From contig LNEE01000032.1 of assembly GCA_001464895.1 (NCBI GenBank), positions 62,001 through 126,000 of the forward strand: a stretch of DNA of 64,000 bases, given 5' to 3'. The position numbers and the translations under genes are program-made. The stretch is from Betaproteobacteria bacterium Ga0077532 (GTDB taxonomy: Bacteria; Pseudomonadota; Gammaproteobacteria; Burkholderiales; Ga0077523). A model generated the notes under the pieces. The model did not search any database and was not told the DNA's origin. It saw only the letters and a list, made by a program, of their open reading frames with translations. Each line of letters starts with the position of its first letter. The first letter of the stretch is position 1. Of this stretch, positions 62,673 to 64,000 are shown piece after piece.

Positions 62673-63665
62673 TCAGCCCGACAGCGGGAAATCGTCCATG
62701 GCACCCAACTGCTCGCGCAATTCGAGAATGTGGTCCTGCCAGTACCGCTGCGTGTGGAACCACGGAAAGCTCGCCGGGAACGCCGGGTCGTCCCACCGGC
62801 GGGCGAGCCACGCGGCGTAGTGCATGAGGCGCAGGGTGCGCAGCGCCTCCACGAGCAGCAGTTCGGTCCGATCGAACTCGCGGAATGTCTCGTACCCCTC
62901 CAGCACCGCGGCGAGCTGGGCTTCGCGCTGGACGCGATCCCCCGAGAGCAGCATCCAGAGATCCTGGATCGCGGGGCCGGTCACCGCATCGTCGAGGTCG
63001 ACGAAGTGCGGTCCCGCCTCGGTCCAGAGCACGTTGCCCGCGTGACAGTCGCCATGCAGACGCAGCCCCCGCACCGGGCCCGCGCGCTCGAAGCACGCTT
63101 CGACGGCGTCGAGCGCCTGGTCCGCGACGCTGCGGTACGCGGGCTCGAGTTCCTTCGGGACGAAGCCTGCGCCGAGCAGGAAGTCGCGGGACTCGCGACC
63201 GAGGCGTGCCACCGACAGCTTCTCGCGATGGGCGAAGCGTCCGCGCGCGCCCACCACGTGGATGCGGGCGATGAAACGCCCCATCCACGCCAGCACGTTC
63301 TCGCGATCGAACTCCGGGGCGCGCCCGCCCATCCGCGGCCAGAGCGAGAAGCGGAATCCGTTCGCGACATGGAGCGTGCGGCCGGCCGTCTCGATCGGTG
63401 CCACGACGGGGACCTCGGCGTCGATCAGCTCGCGCGCGAAGCCGTGCTCCTCCAGGATCTGCGCGTCCGACCATCGCGCCGGGCGATAGAACTTCGCGAT
63501 GACGGGCGGTGCGTCCTCGATTCCCACCTGCCACACGCGGTTCTCGTAGCTGTTGAGTGCGGAAAGGCGTCCGTCGCAGCGAAGCCCGGTGCTCTCCACG
63601 GCATCGAGAATCGCATCGGGGTCGAGACGGGAGAACGGGTGGGCGGCATCGGTGGTGGCAGTCAT
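62673..63665 (-). CDS. srkA: Stress-response serine/threonine kinase SrkA (YihE family)
   Basis: Aminoglycoside-phosphotransferase-like kinase of 330 residues. N-terminal YENRVWQVGIED and PPVIAKFYRPARWS (ATP-binding lysine) are typical; the catalytic loop is LHGDCHAGNVLW and the metal-binding segment is FVDLDDAVTGPAIQDLWMLL. E. coli SrkA protects against stress-induced death; function here is inferred. The ATG at 63665 or 63674 could start the protein. It lies upstream of phaZ by about 170 bases. Confidence 0.9.
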   Translation of the reverse strand: MTATTDAAHPFSRLDPDAILDAVESTGLRCDGRLSALNSYENRVWQVGIEDAPPVIAKFYRPARWSDAQILEEHGFARELIDAEVPVVAPIETAGRTLHVANGFRFSLWPRMGGRAPEFDRENVLAWMGRFIARIHVVGARGRFAHREKLSVARLGRESRDFLLGAGFVPKELEPAYRSVADQALDAVEACFERAGPVRGLRLHGDCHAGNVLWTEAGPHFVDLDDAVTGPAIQDLWMLLSGDRVQREAQLAAVLEGYETFREFDRTELLLVEALRTLRLMHYAAWLARRWDDPAFPASFPWFHTQRYWQDHILELREQLGAMDDFPLSG

Positions 63666-63693
63666 GCGCGGCATTCTATCGGGTGCGTGCTGG

Positions 63694-64000
63694 TGTCTCG
63701 ACACGGAAACATCGCAACGTCGGAACGCGCCGCGGTGCTCACTCATGGCCCCATCCTCTCCGCTCACCGATGCTGCGATTGCGATGAATGCTTGCGAACT
63801 TCCGTGTTGAGACATCAGTGCCTCAACACCGAAGTTGCGCAACATCGGAACGCGCCGCGCGGCGCCATGCCGCGTTGCGAATCCTCGCCAGGTGTCCAAC
63901 CTGGCTGTGGTTCGCGCCTTGCCTGACGCCCCGTGTCGCGCTCCGACGCCGGACCCGCGCAGGGGTGACTCATCGTCCGATCCTCTCCGCTCACCGATGC
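63694..64000. repeat. Repeated intergenic element at the right edge
   Basis: Two partial copies of one unit are visible: CGCAACGTCGGAACGCGC (from 63713) recurs from 63838 with one mismatch, and a 21-base string ending CGCTCACCGATGC is identical at 63752-63772 and 63980-64000. An inverted pair, TGTCTCGACACGGAA (63694-63708) and TTCCGTGTTGAGACA (63800-63814), matches at 14 of 15. The array probably continues beyond the window. No gene is seen in this 330-base stretch. Confidence 0.7.

Noticed and set aside
63713-63859. CRISPR-like repeats at the right edge
   Set aside because: Only two imperfect copies with unequal spacing are visible and no cas genes occur; a dispersed intergenic repeat is more likely.

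Overview
This 64 kb window is a G+C-rich proteobacterial chromosome segment. The strongest indications point to a betaproteobacterium: a complete dcw cell-wall/division cluster running from mraZ to lpxC, a pilBCD-coaE-zapD-yacG block, a secA-argJ-DUF815-Nudix/ThiE block, a tripartite tricarboxylate (TTT/Bug) transporter, a cysteine-type intracellular PHB depolymerase of the Ralstonia kind, and a type A RNase P RNA directly upstream of mraZ. The order or family cannot be fixed from sequence inspection alone. No tRNA, rRNA, CRISPR array, insertion sequence or prophage was recognised.

Layout from left to right. 0-4.7 kb: the C-terminal end of a formylglycine-generating-enzyme-like protein, then on the minus strand xerD, an O6-alkylguanine-DNA methyltransferase and a TAXI-type TRAP transporter. 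4.8-7.0 kb: the rpsP-rimM-trmD-rplS operon with a clear promoter and a clear intrinsic terminator. 7.0-11.5 kb: an exported alpha/beta hydrolase, ffh, a CcsA/YpjD-like membrane protein and a CNNM/CBS/CorC transporter. 11.6-17.5 kb: type IV pilus genes pilB, pilC and pilD followed by coaE, zapD and yacG. 17.5-23.4 kb: secA, argJ, a DUF815 ATPase and a Nudix-ThiE fusion. secA is preceded by a possible 53-codon leader ORF containing a perfect 15-bp hairpin. 23.8-43.1 kb: dciA, then the whole dcw cluster on the minus strand. Its genes are mostly joined by 4-base overlaps and are driven by a sigma70-type promoter that overlaps a three-repeat MraZ operator. 43.4-45.2 kb: rnpB and a NYN/OST-HTH protein.

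45.2-52.8 kb is the least conventional region. It holds three LPP20-type lipoproteins, a remnant of a fourth, a secreted transglutaminase-like cysteine enzyme with a long Pro/Ala linker, a FecR-domain protein, a CsgG-like lipoprotein with a FlgT-like C-terminus, and a small membrane-anchored protein. The domain set recalls outer-membrane assemblies such as FlgO/FlgP/FlgT and CsgG, but no flagellar or curli gene lies nearby. This is the best candidate for an undescribed system.

53.0-61.1 kb is a likely catabolic operon on the minus strand: a 2-hydroxyacid dehydrogenase, two SDR dehydrogenases, a quinone oxidoreductase, a cupin and a TctABC carboxylate transporter. A SAM methyltransferase lies just outside it. 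61.3-63.7 kb carries phaZ (PHB mobilisation) and an SrkA/YihE-type kinase. The right edge, 63.7-64.0 kb, holds a repeated intergenic element that runs off the window.
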